This document shows, in pieces, positions 1 to 7,330 of a stretch of 16,927 nt of DNA. Position 1 is the stretch's first letter. Each line of letters begins with the position of its first letter. Below the pieces are notes generated by a model, which was not told where the DNA came from, did no database searches, and was given only the letters and a program-made list of their open reading frames with translations. Made by a program: the position numbers and the translations under genes. Origin of the DNA: Prevotella sp. (GTDB lineage Bacteria > Bacteroidota > Bacteroidia > Bacteroidales > Bacteroidaceae); the NCBI GenBank assembly GCA_003483565.1, contig DMYZ01000160.1, positions 1 to 16,927 of the forward strand, in the 5' to 3' direction.

Positions 1-82
1 TGAGGATAATCATATAAATTATAACATTTAATGAATAATGGACATTTTTCAAAATGTAGCAAATTAACTTGGTAAGTAATAT

Positions 83-799
83 ATGAAAATCATTAGTAGA
101 ATACAAAGGTATAAATGGTGTTTTAGAAGCCTTTTATCTTCTCTTTATTTTAATTTTCATTACCTTCCATTTTCTCAAGCTCGCAAATTACCAATATTGC
201 TTTACAAGCCTAAATTTCGAAATTTAAAAGGATCTATTGAAATTCAGGGGGGGGTAAAATTTGGAATGATTCAATTAGGGAAGAATTCAGTGAGTATTTA
301 CCCTAATAATGGTATTATGTTTGACTTGAGAAAAGGCAAAATTATTTTTAAGGGTAAATGTTTAATTGGTAATAATTCATATATCAGCACAGGCGATAAT
401 TCAACTTTAATTTTTGGATATGATTTTAACAGTTATACTTCCCTTAAGCTAGTATGTTTTGACAGGATAGAATTTGCTGACAAAGTTTTAGTTGGATGGG
501 ATTGTATATTCATGGATACTGATTTACATAAAATCAAGAGAGAAGATGGGACTCAATCTAAAGGATATGGTCCTATTAAAATTGGAAGTGAAACTTGGAT
601 TGCCAATGGTTGCGTTATTTTGAAAAACACTAGGATTCCTAATAAGGTAATTATTGCTGCTCGTTCGGTACTAACTGGAAATATTGATGTTCCAGAAAAG
701 ACTGTAATAGGCACACAACATCATGTTAAAGTACTAGCTAAAGATAGGTGGTTTGATCGTAGCGATCCCAAAATAATTTATACACATTATAATATTTAA
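83..799 (+). CDS. Hexapeptide-repeat (LbH) O-acyltransferase
   Basis: The 238-residue protein looks like a left-handed parallel beta-helix acyltransferase of the WbbJ/maltose-acetyltransferase type, which would transfer an acetyl or similar group from acyl-CoA to a sugar of the polysaccharide. The middle and C-terminal half carry irregular hexapeptide turns (IGNNSYIS near residue 96, then IKIGSETWIANGCVILKNTRIPNKVIIAARSV-type repeats around 165-200). The likely catalytic histidine is H149 in the DTDLHK motif, where this family places it. The N-terminal 50 residues are basic and hydrophobic and resemble nothing I recognise. It is visibly AT-richer than the gene that follows, which suggests separate acquisition. 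A run of eight G lies inside the frame at codons 55-58. The next gene starts 3 bases after the stop. The acceptor sugar cannot be told from sequence. Confidence 0.85.
   Translation: MKIISRIQRYKWCFRSLLSSLYFNFHYLPFSQARKLPILLYKPKFRNLKGSIEIQGGVKFGMIQLGKNSVSIYPNNGIMFDLRKGKIIFKGKCLIGNNSYISTGDNSTLIFGYDFNSYTSLKLVCFDRIEFADKVLVGWDCIFMDTDLHKIKREDGTQSKGYGPIKIGSETWIANGCVILKNTRIPNKVIIAARSVLTGNIDVPEKTVIGTQHHVKVLAKDRWFDRSDPKIIYTHYNI
247..254 (+). repeat. G8 homopolymer tract inside acyltransferase gene
   Basis: Eight consecutive G bases encode the end of Q55, then G56, G57 and the start of V58. The tract is in frame as given. Gain or loss of one G would truncate the acyltransferase after about a quarter of its length. 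Such tracts can slip during replication and can also be miscalled by sequencers. Confidence 0.9.
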
Positions 800-802
800 A
801 GC

Positions 803-2071
803 ATGAAAACCATTTTGATGGCGGGTGGTCGTGGTACTCGTATAGCCGAGCTCTTTCCGAACATTCCCAAGCCGCTAATTCCTGTTGATGGTGTCCCTAT
901 ATTAGAACGAGAGATACGTTCTTTGGCTCAACAGGGCTTTAATGATATTATTCTTACGGTTGGCTATCTTGCCGATAAGATTATTTCTTATTTTGGTGAT
1001 GGCAGTCGACTTGGAGTAAAAATAGACTATTTTGTAGAAAAGACTCCACTTGGTAATGCCGGCGCGCTGTTCCGAATAAGAGAGAAAATAGGAAATGAAC
1101 CTTTCCTGCTTCTCAATGCTGATGCAGCCTTTGATGTAAACTTCAACCGTATGATAGCCTTCCATCGGCAACACAGAGGTCTCGTAACTCTTTTCACCCA
1201 CCCCAACTCCCATCCGTACGACAGTGGACTGATTATTGCTGATAAGGAAGGAAAAGTAGAACGATGGCTCAGTAAAGAAGACGAACGCCCTCAATGGTAT
1301 GATAACCGAGTAAATGCAGGTTTGCATGTTATTGAACCTAAGGTCCTTGACCAACTTTTAGGGAAGATTGACCTTGACAAGAAAGTTGATTTAGACCGGC
1401 AACTTCTCAAGCCACTTTGTGGTACAGGTGAAATGTATTGCTACGACAGTCCTGAATATGTTAAGGACATGGGTACGCCAGAGCGTTTCCATCAGGTAGA
1501 ATCCGATTTCAAGTCCGGTATCGTGGAAGCAAAGAATCTTAATCATAAGCAAAAGACAATCTTTCTTGATCGCGATGGTACTATTAACAAGTATGTAGGT
1601 TTCTTACGTAATATAGATGACTTTGAGCTTATAGAGGGTGCTGCAGAAGCAATCAAGAAAATCAACGAGAGTGGATACCTTGCCATTGTTGTTACAAATC
1701 AGCCTGTAATTGCCCGTGGTGAAGTGTCATGGGATGAACTAAATGAAATCCATCGCAAGATGCAGACTCTTCTTGGTCGTGAAGGTGCATACCTTGACGG
1801 CATCTACATTTGTCCACATCATCCCGACAAGGGCTTCCCCGGAGAGCGTCCGGAATATAAGTTTGATTGTGACTGTCGTAAGCCAAAGCCCGGCCTCTTG
1901 CTAAAAGCTGCGAAGAATTTTAATATAGATCTTAGCCAAAGCTATATGATAGGTGATGATGACAGAGATGTGGAAGCAGGTAAGAATGCTCAAGTTATAA
2001 AATCATTCAAGATAGAGACGAACAAGCCGGAAAGTTTACTGTCTGTAATTTTATCACTTCTAAAAGCATAA
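803..2071 (+). CDS. Bifunctional sugar-1-P nucleotidyltransferase / HAD phosphatase (HddC-GmhB-like fusion)
   Basis: This 422-residue protein joins two enzymes. Residues 1-235 are a sugar-phosphate nucleotidyltransferase: GGRGTR at 8-13, the IPKPL lysine at 23 and metal-binding D107 in NADAAFD. Residues 250-422 are a HAD-IIIA phosphatase of the GmhB/HisB-N type: FLDRDGT with D256 and D258, TNQ at 298-300, a zinc site made by C337, H339, C356 and C358, and a GDDDRD motif at 384-389. In known pathways GmhB dephosphorylates heptose-1,7-bisphosphate and HddC makes GDP-D-glycero-alpha-D-manno-heptose, so the fusion would run two late steps of GDP-heptose synthesis. The partners GmhA (isomerase) and HddA (kinase) are not in the window. 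The phosphatase loop reads TNQPVIARG where GmhB usually has TNQSGIARG. The nucleotide and sugar specificity remain inferred. It sits 3 bases after one gene and 3 before the next. Confidence 0.85.
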   Translation: MKTILMAGGRGTRIAELFPNIPKPLIPVDGVPILEREIRSLAQQGFNDIILTVGYLADKIISYFGDGSRLGVKIDYFVEKTPLGNAGALFRIREKIGNEPFLLLNADAAFDVNFNRMIAFHRQHRGLVTLFTHPNSHPYDSGLIIADKEGKVERWLSKEDERPQWYDNRVNAGLHVIEPKVLDQLLGKIDLDKKVDLDRQLLKPLCGTGEMYCYDSPEYVKDMGTPERFHQVESDFKSGIVEAKNLNHKQKTIFLDRDGTINKYVGFLRNIDDFELIEGAAEAIKKINESGYLAIVVTNQPVIARGEVSWDELNEIHRKMQTLLGREGAYLDGIYICPHHPDKGFPGERPEYKFDCDCRKPKPGLLLKAAKNFNIDLSQSYMIGDDDRDVEAGKNAQVIKSFKIETNKPESLLSVILSLLKA

Positions 2072-2074
2072 TAA

Positions 2075-3151
2075 ATGAAAAGGATATTATGGTTGACAGA
2101 ATCTTGGGCTTTTGATACTGATGAGCAAATAGTTCCATATCTGAAACGTCATTCTGATTTTTCCCTAACATGGTTAGTCTTAGGTAAGGAAGACAAGCCG
2201 AATGGGATAGAATATGAATACATAAAATTGCCATATTCGTATGGAAACATCAAGCTTTATATTTTCTTTCGTAAAATATTCAAGCAAATAAGGGTTAAGG
2301 ATTATGATCTGATTTATTCATCATTCCATGGTTTCCCTTTCTATTATCCGGCTTTACTTAAAGAAAAAGATAAGCATACTCCTGTTGTTCATGCCGCTCA
2401 TAATGTTGACCCTTATCCTGTCTGGCCTTGGAAATTAAGGATTACGGTGAAGTTTGAGTTTGCTGTCCTTACATCATTTCAGATGTTCTCCAAGCATACT
2501 GCACGATGGTTCAAGGAGCATTATCCCAGTAAATCATTCTTCTATGCACCGATGGTGGTAAAAGACTTCGGACCAGTACAGACGGACACCTATAAAGTCG
2601 ATAACAATAAGGTAAATCTGCTATTCTTCGGTAATGTGGTAGCCAACAAACGTCTTGACCTGCTTATTGATGCTGTTAAGGAACTTCCCGACGGGATACA
2701 GCAACACGTACATCTTAATATTTGCGGTAAATGTCGAACTGGGAAAGAAGTTTTTCTCCATCAAATCGGTGATTGTAAGACTATTTCGACTTACTTTAAA
2801 CGCATCCCTGATGAGGAGATACCTGAACTCTTTATGAAGCATCAGTTTTTTATACTTCCCTATCAGGATGTGGCTCAAAGTGGGCCGCACATGATAGCCT
2901 ACAACTACAACCTGCCTGTCATTGCAAGTGATATCTCGGGATTTGCAGAGCGAGTTGAAGACGGCAAGAATGGCTTTCTCTTCCATGTCAACGACAAGCA
3001 AGCTCTGATGGAAGCGATTTCGAAGGCTGTGATGATGAGCAGCGACGACTATCAGAACATGAAGGCAGAACTGAAAGAGTTCGTTGACAAGAACTATAGC
3101 TTGCAAGCTGTCTCTCAAAGATATATTGATTATTTTGATTCTATTCTATAG
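2075..3151 (+). CDS. GT4-type glycosyltransferase (GT-B fold)
   Basis: The 358-residue protein has the layout of a GT-B retaining glycosyltransferase acting on the cytoplasmic side of the membrane. The C-terminal nucleotide-binding half begins with the LLFFGNVVANKRLDLLI segment (about 182-198), a typical GT4 strand-turn. It continues to the acceptor/donor motif around Q268, S269, G270 and the PVIASDISGFAE segment. The usual E-x7-E pair is not evident; a QSG...AYNYNLPV version takes its place, as in some Bacteroidales GT4 proteins. No membrane segment or signal peptide is evident. The gene lies in the same tight run as its neighbours, so it most likely adds one sugar of this locus's repeat unit. 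Donor and linkage cannot be predicted. Confidence 0.82.
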   Translation: MKRILWLTESWAFDTDEQIVPYLKRHSDFSLTWLVLGKEDKPNGIEYEYIKLPYSYGNIKLYIFFRKIFKQIRVKDYDLIYSSFHGFPFYYPALLKEKDKHTPVVHAAHNVDPYPVWPWKLRITVKFEFAVLTSFQMFSKHTARWFKEHYPSKSFFYAPMVVKDFGPVQTDTYKVDNNKVNLLFFGNVVANKRLDLLIDAVKELPDGIQQHVHLNICGKCRTGKEVFLHQIGDCKTISTYFKRIPDEEIPELFMKHQFFILPYQDVAQSGPHMIAYNYNLPVIASDISGFAERVEDGKNGFLFHVNDKQALMEAISKAVMMSSDDYQNMKAELKEFVDKNYSLQAVSQRYIDYFDSIL

Positions 3152-3153
3152 GT

Positions 3154-4138
3154 ATGGATGTTAAGCAATTGGTTAAGTATTCCACGCCAGTGGTGTTCAT
3201 TCGGATATTATTCTCCAAAGTCCAGGAAGCTTGGACTTTAACGAAGTATCTTGATACTGCTGGAATGAGAAGAAATCCTCGTAAGTTGGCAACAGACCTG
3301 CATATTCGAGCCCATGCATTAGAGAAAGGCATGTCTATCGGAAATGTCCGTGTAGGATTCGGTAAGAAAAAGGCGTTGAGTCTTCTTGATGATATTGACA
3401 GTTTTTTTTAGTTAGGGGGGGAAAAAAGATAAAGGCTCTGAGTGGTGCAGCATCATAGAAAGTTATATCAAGTATAACGAAAAACTTGGTGCTGACATGA
3501 GCGATATCCGCACCCCTTTCAAGAAGCTTGTCAACAAGTACAAAATTTCAATAAACACAGATTCAACAGGTATCCTATTGCTTAGTCACGATGCAGTTAA
3601 AAGAAGTGAGACAGCCGAATTTCGGCAATTCTCTCAGATGAGATTCTCTGTTCGTGATTTCGGCAAGGAACCCATAAGTAAAGATAAACTCGAGGACGCA
3701 TTCAAACTCTGTGAGCGCAAGCCATCTGCATGCAACCGGCAAAGTTGGCGGTTGCACGTCTATACAGAAAGAGAACAGATAGATAAGATATGCAAGTTGC
3801 AGTTAGGCTGTAAAGGTTTTAGTGAAGATTTTCAGGGCGTCATCCTCCTTTGTGCTGACATTAGGTGCTATGCCTTTCAGGAGATGAACCAGTATTTTTT
3901 TGATGGTGGCATTTATGCCATGAATCTCCTCTATGCCTTGCAGGCTAACGACATAGCAAGCATTCCATTGACAATGGGACACAAGACAGCGCATCTGAAT
4001 CATATCAAACGCGTTATGCAAATCCCAGCCAATGAGCAACCTATACTTCTTGTCGGCTATGGTTCTTTCAAGGACAGGTGGAAAGTAGCAGCCTCCAAGC
4101 GAAATCGGTGGCAAAGCTACGTGAGTTGGAACAGTTGA
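3154..4138 (+). pseudogene. Nitroreductase-family protein, interrupted by two frame changes
   Basis: This appears to be one gene of about 328 codons split into two frames. The first part (3154-3411) encodes 85 residues including the HALEKGMSIGNVRVGFG region, which fits the N-terminal part of polysaccharide-locus nitroreductases. It ends at TAG in a T8 tract. The second part is open from 3422 (KKDKGSEW...) to 4138, with an internal ATG at 3497, and carries the FMN-binding signatures RFSVRDF, PSACNRQSWR and LLVGYG. No single length change in one tract joins them, because TAG stops lie at 3409 and 3413. One extra T plus one extra G (T9, G8) gives a continuous reading, S-F-F-L-V-R-G-G-K-K. If intact, it would be an FMN oxidoreductase acting on a sugar or its substituent. 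Sequencing error, phase variation and true decay are all possible. Confidence 0.8.
3402..3427 (+). repeat. Adjacent homopolymers T8, G7 and A6 at the nitroreductase frame break
   Basis: T runs from 3402 to 3409, G from 3415 to 3421 and A from 3422 to 3427, separated only by AGTTA. The frame of the nitroreductase is lost here. Both T8 and G7 need a length change to restore it, and each could be short by exactly one base. Confidence 0.85.
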
Positions 4139-4163
4139 TTGCGTCATCATAACGCAACAATAA

Positions 4164-4964
4164 ATGACAGTAAATCCTAAAATTGTTATTGGCACATACC
4201 AGATGCCAGACGAGGATAGCATGCAGCGCATTGTACAATGCGCTGTTGACTTAGGTATCCCGTCTTTTGACACCGCACCTTCTTATGGTACAGAAGGACT
4301 GTTAGGTAAGGCTTTATCCAATATCAAAGGATTGAACCGCGAACAATTATTTTGTTCAGACAAGATAGATGCTATTCAGATGTATGAAGGCCGGATTAAA
4401 GAACATGTAGAGCAAAGGCTACGGTTGATGCACCTTGATTATTTTGACTTGCTCCTCATACACTGGCCATTACCACAGTATTTGAAAACAACATGGATAC
4501 AGCTTCAAGCCTTAAAAGAAGAAGGGAAGGTCATGGCTATTGGAATCTGTAACGTCCATGTCCGCCATCTTGAAGAATATGCCAAACAAAACATTATTCC
4601 TGATTACATTCAGATTGAGCGCCATCCTCTCAATACTTGTCGTAATGAGGTTGACTACTGTCATGAACATGGTATCAAAGTCATGGCCTATTCTCCTTTG
4701 GGACGTATGTTGCCAGAGATAAAGAACAGCATTATTCTTAAGTCGATAGCAGAGAAACATGACAAGAGCATTGGGCAAGTCATCCTTCGGTGGCATCTGG
4801 ACTCTAACGTAATACCTGTCTTTGGTACAAGGAAGGAGGCTCGGCTGAAGGAAAATACAGACTTGAAGGATTTTTGTCTCTCAAGAGATGAAATTGATCA
4901 AATCGAGTCGATGAACAGTAACACAAAGATATTCCTTGAATCATGGGGATGTCCGAAATTCTAA
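4164..4964 (+). CDS. Aldo/keto reductase
   Basis: A 266-residue protein of usual length for the NAD(P)H-dependent aldo/keto reductase family, a TIM-barrel that reduces aldehydes or ketones to alcohols. The full catalytic tetrad is visible: D36 and Y41 in FDTAPSYG, K67 in SDKI, and H100 in LLIHWP. Further family motifs are GICNV (near 129), QIERHPL, AYSPLG and VIPVFGTRK near the C-terminus, the last forming part of the cofactor site. It begins 25 bases after the broken nitroreductase and ends just before a small membrane-protein gene. The context suggests a carbonyl on a sugar or a sugar substituent, perhaps one made by the MenD-like enzyme downstream. This substrate is an inference. No odd residues seen. 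Confidence 0.92.
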   Translation: MTVNPKIVIGTYQMPDEDSMQRIVQCAVDLGIPSFDTAPSYGTEGLLGKALSNIKGLNREQLFCSDKIDAIQMYEGRIKEHVEQRLRLMHLDYFDLLLIHWPLPQYLKTTWIQLQALKEEGKVMAIGICNVHVRHLEEYAKQNIIPDYIQIERHPLNTCRNEVDYCHEHGIKVMAYSPLGRMLPEIKNSIILKSIAEKHDKSIGQVILRWHLDSNVIPVFGTRKEARLKENTDLKDFCLSRDEIDQIESMNSNTKIFLESWGCPKF

Positions 4965-4975
4965 ACCCAGCTAAA

Positions 4976-5572
4976 ATGAACAGAAAAAAGAAAATGATCA
5001 TTATTGCTGGTTTGGTCGCTGTCATCTTATGCGTTTTAATCAATCAGCTATGGGCTTACATAGGATTAGTTGTCATTTTGCTTCTTTTCTTGCTCAATCT
5101 TCATGTGTTTAATAAGAATCGTTTTTGGGCTTGCAACATCAACAATCTTAATGTTATTGGCCGCAACTATGACACGTTAGTTATAGGAGAGCCGATATCA
5201 AAGGAGACCATTAGCTTAGACAATAACAAATATATCTTTATAACTTGTCCGGGAAGGAGCATGGGCGCAAGCATTATTCTTGCTTATCGTCTCTTCTCGC
5301 TGCTTCATTCAGGAGGTACGTTAATCCTCGCCTATCATAAGGCTGGAGAAAAGATTTCTTCTCTTGATATTCCTTACATCCATGATGTAACATTGTTTGA
5401 AAAGAATATCAAGAGAAAGAAGGAATATTTTCCATTATTCCTCAATCCAATTCAATCACTGAAATTGGTTATGGGTGTAACTCACCATCACGCAAAAGCT
5501 ACAAAAAATGTCAATAAATTGGAAGATTTTTGCAAATCAAGAGAAATCAAATTATTAACGTATAAAGTATAA
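4976..5572 (+). CDS. Small membrane protein of unknown function
   Basis: The protein is about 198 residues. I chose the ATG at 4976, which follows the aldo/keto reductase stop; the longer reading from the ATG at 4943 would overlap that gene by 22 bases. The chosen start gives a lysine-rich beginning followed by two close hydrophobic segments (about residues 7-24 and 27-44), so the N-terminus would be cytoplasmic with a membrane hairpin. The remaining 150 residues are soluble and alternate strand-like and helical stretches (DTLVIGEPI, YIFITCPGRSMGAS, GGTLILAY), which hints at a Rossmann-like alpha/beta fold. I recognise no family or catalytic motif. It ends 5 bases before the MenD-like gene and probably works with it, for example as a membrane partner. 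Confidence 0.75.
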   Translation: MNRKKKMIIIAGLVAVILCVLINQLWAYIGLVVILLLFLLNLHVFNKNRFWACNINNLNVIGRNYDTLVIGEPISKETISLDNNKYIFITCPGRSMGASIILAYRLFSLLHSGGTLILAYHKAGEKISSLDIPYIHDVTLFEKNIKRKKEYFPLFLNPIQSLKLVMGVTHHHAKATKNVNKLEDFCKSREIKLLTYKV

Positions 5573-5577
5573 AAATT

Positions 5578-7326
5578 ATGAAGACATATTTCACTGCACA
5601 GCGTAATGTGCAAATTGTTATATCATTGTTGAAACAGAACGGGATTAAGAGAGTGGTTACTTCTCCTGGTATGACAGATGTTCCAATCAACATCAGCCTG
5701 CAACATGATTCATTCTTCGAACTCTATTCCTGTGTTGATGAGCGTTCCGCAGCATACATGGCCTGCGGGATGGCTGCGGAAACAGGAGAACCCGTTGCAC
5801 TTACCTGCACAGGAGCCACGGCATCCCGCAATTACATGCCAGCTATGACTGAGGCCTATTATCGTCATCTTCCAATATTGGCTATTACTTGCAGTCAGCC
5901 AAGTGGACGCATTGGTCATTATATGAACCAAGTGACAGATCGCACTCTTCTTCCAAGGGACGTTGCGAATGTAAGTGTTACCGCCAAAATCATCAATTCT
6001 GCAGAAGACGAATGGGAAGTAACCGATAAAGTCAACAAGGCTATGATTGGTTTAAAACGTGATGGTGGTGGTCCATGTCATATCAATCTTGAAATTGGTG
6101 GTATTGGAGATGGTGACTTTTCCGTGAAAGAATACAAAGCTGCGAGACTGATTAGTTATTATGACTGTCTGGATGAGTGGCCAGAATTGCCAAATGGTAA
6201 AACTGCTGTATTTGTAGGTCAGCATGCCGTATGGAGCCAGGAACTTACAAATTCCGTTGATGCCTTTTGCGAAAGCCGCAATGCTTTTGTAATGATGGAT
6301 AATACCAGCAATTACCGTGGTAAGTACGGTGTGCTTGTACCACTTATACTTGACCAGGCTGAAAATGAATTTAATGTAAAAGCTCCTGAACTCGACCTTG
6401 TTATACATATCGGGTACATTTCTCATGTCATAGGTATCAGAGCCAAGAAAATATGGCGAGTGAATGAGGATGGTGTGATGCGTGACACTTTCAAGTCACT
6501 GAGTGCCGTGTTCAAAAGTAATGAGTTGAATTTCTTCAAGCATTATGCAACTAAGGAGAAGAGCAGTGACATGTCACTCTATAAAGAGTATCTCTTAAAG
6601 TACAATCAACTGTTGGAAAGTGTACCTGAGATGCCATTCTCTAATCTATGGATGGCACAGCAGATATCCAAATCACTTCCCTCTGGTTCAAGACTCCATT
6701 TGGGCATACGTAACAGTCTGCGTTCGTATGATTACTTCAATGTACCTGCAGACGTGAATGTGTTCTGCAACACTGGAGGTTTTGGAATCGATGGTGGCGT
6801 TTCCTCATTGATTGGAGCATCAATGATGCACAAGGACAAGCTTTTCTATGGAGTATTCGGTGATTTACTCTTCTTCTACGATATGAATTCATTGGGTAAC
6901 CGTGATATTAATCCTAACCTCCGCATTCTTGTGGTCAACAATGGATTAGGCCAGGAATTCAAGAACTACTCTTGTGGAGCATCCAACTTCGGAGAGGAAA
7001 CAGATATGTATATTGCAGCTCGTGGTCATTTCGGTAAGCAGTCGAGAGAGCTTGTGAAGGTATACACAGAAGCACTCGGCTTCAAATACCTGACTGCTTC
7101 TAATAAGGAAGAGTTTGAGGCTGCCTCAAAGGAATTTCTTGATCCAAAGATCGGAGGCCAGCCAATCCTATTTGAAGCATTCACCCAGACGGAGGATGAG
7201 AATGCCGCTTTGAAGCTCATCACGATGATATCATCCAAAAGCAAACTCATGAACAAGACTAAGGAGGTCTTGCAGAGTGACAGCATGAGAGGAGTTAAGA
7301 ACTTTCTGAAAGGATTAAAAAAATAA
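5578..7326 (+). CDS. MenD-like thiamine-diphosphate-dependent enzyme
   Basis: This 582-residue protein has the three-domain layout of ThDP enzymes and resembles MenD (SEPHCHC synthase) most. By eye, aligned to E. coli MenD recalled from memory, it keeps the cofactor glutamate E55 in DERSAAY, N117 and Q118, S380 (MenD S391), the GIDGG turn with I404 (MenD I418), and the metal motif from D429 in GDLLFFYDMNSL to N454-N455. It lacks the residues MenD uses for isochorismate and 2-oxoglutarate: SRS at 32-34 is MTD, R107 is Q, R395 is Y384 and R413 is T399. No other menaquinone gene is nearby. It is therefore probably a decarboxylase or carboligase with another substrate, working on a sugar or sugar substituent with the reductases upstream. 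The exact reaction is unknown. Confidence 0.85.
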   Translation: MKTYFTAQRNVQIVISLLKQNGIKRVVTSPGMTDVPINISLQHDSFFELYSCVDERSAAYMACGMAAETGEPVALTCTGATASRNYMPAMTEAYYRHLPILAITCSQPSGRIGHYMNQVTDRTLLPRDVANVSVTAKIINSAEDEWEVTDKVNKAMIGLKRDGGGPCHINLEIGGIGDGDFSVKEYKAARLISYYDCLDEWPELPNGKTAVFVGQHAVWSQELTNSVDAFCESRNAFVMMDNTSNYRGKYGVLVPLILDQAENEFNVKAPELDLVIHIGYISHVIGIRAKKIWRVNEDGVMRDTFKSLSAVFKSNELNFFKHYATKEKSSDMSLYKEYLLKYNQLLESVPEMPFSNLWMAQQISKSLPSGSRLHLGIRNSLRSYDYFNVPADVNVFCNTGGFGIDGGVSSLIGASMMHKDKLFYGVFGDLLFFYDMNSLGNRDINPNLRILVVNNGLGQEFKNYSCGASNFGEETDMYIAARGHFGKQSRELVKVYTEALGFKYLTASNKEEFEAASKEFLDPKIGGQPILFEAFTQTEDENAALKLITMISSKSKLMNKTKEVLQSDSMRGVKNFLKGLKK

Positions 7327-7330
7327 TAGG

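Noticed and set aside
42..57. Small dyad ACATTTT-TC-AAAATGT before the first gene
   Set aside because: Short and AT-only at its centre, no T run or promoter next to it; likely chance in AT-rich DNA. It is also not a long inverted repeat of the kind flanking invertible promoters.
1553..2071. Phosphatase domain as histidinol phosphatase (HisB)
   Set aside because: No imidazoleglycerol-phosphate dehydratase domain and no histidine genes; fusion to a sugar nucleotidyltransferase points to heptose-type substrates.
2621..3118. Long open frames on the - strand, also at 902-1354, 3803-4273 and 16212-16712
   Set aside because: They lie opposite well-supported genes, show no recognisable motifs and have atypical composition, so they are shadows.
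3497..4138. A complete nitroreductase starting at 3497
   Set aside because: The frame is open upstream to 3422 with coding-like sequence, and the matching N-terminal part lies in another frame from 3154.
4943..4975. Start of the membrane protein at 4943
   Set aside because: It would overlap the aldo/keto reductase by 22 bases and add eleven residues before a more typical lysine-rich start at 4976.
5578..7326. A true menD for menaquinone synthesis
   Set aside because: No other menaquinone gene is near and the arginines that bind MenD substrates are replaced.
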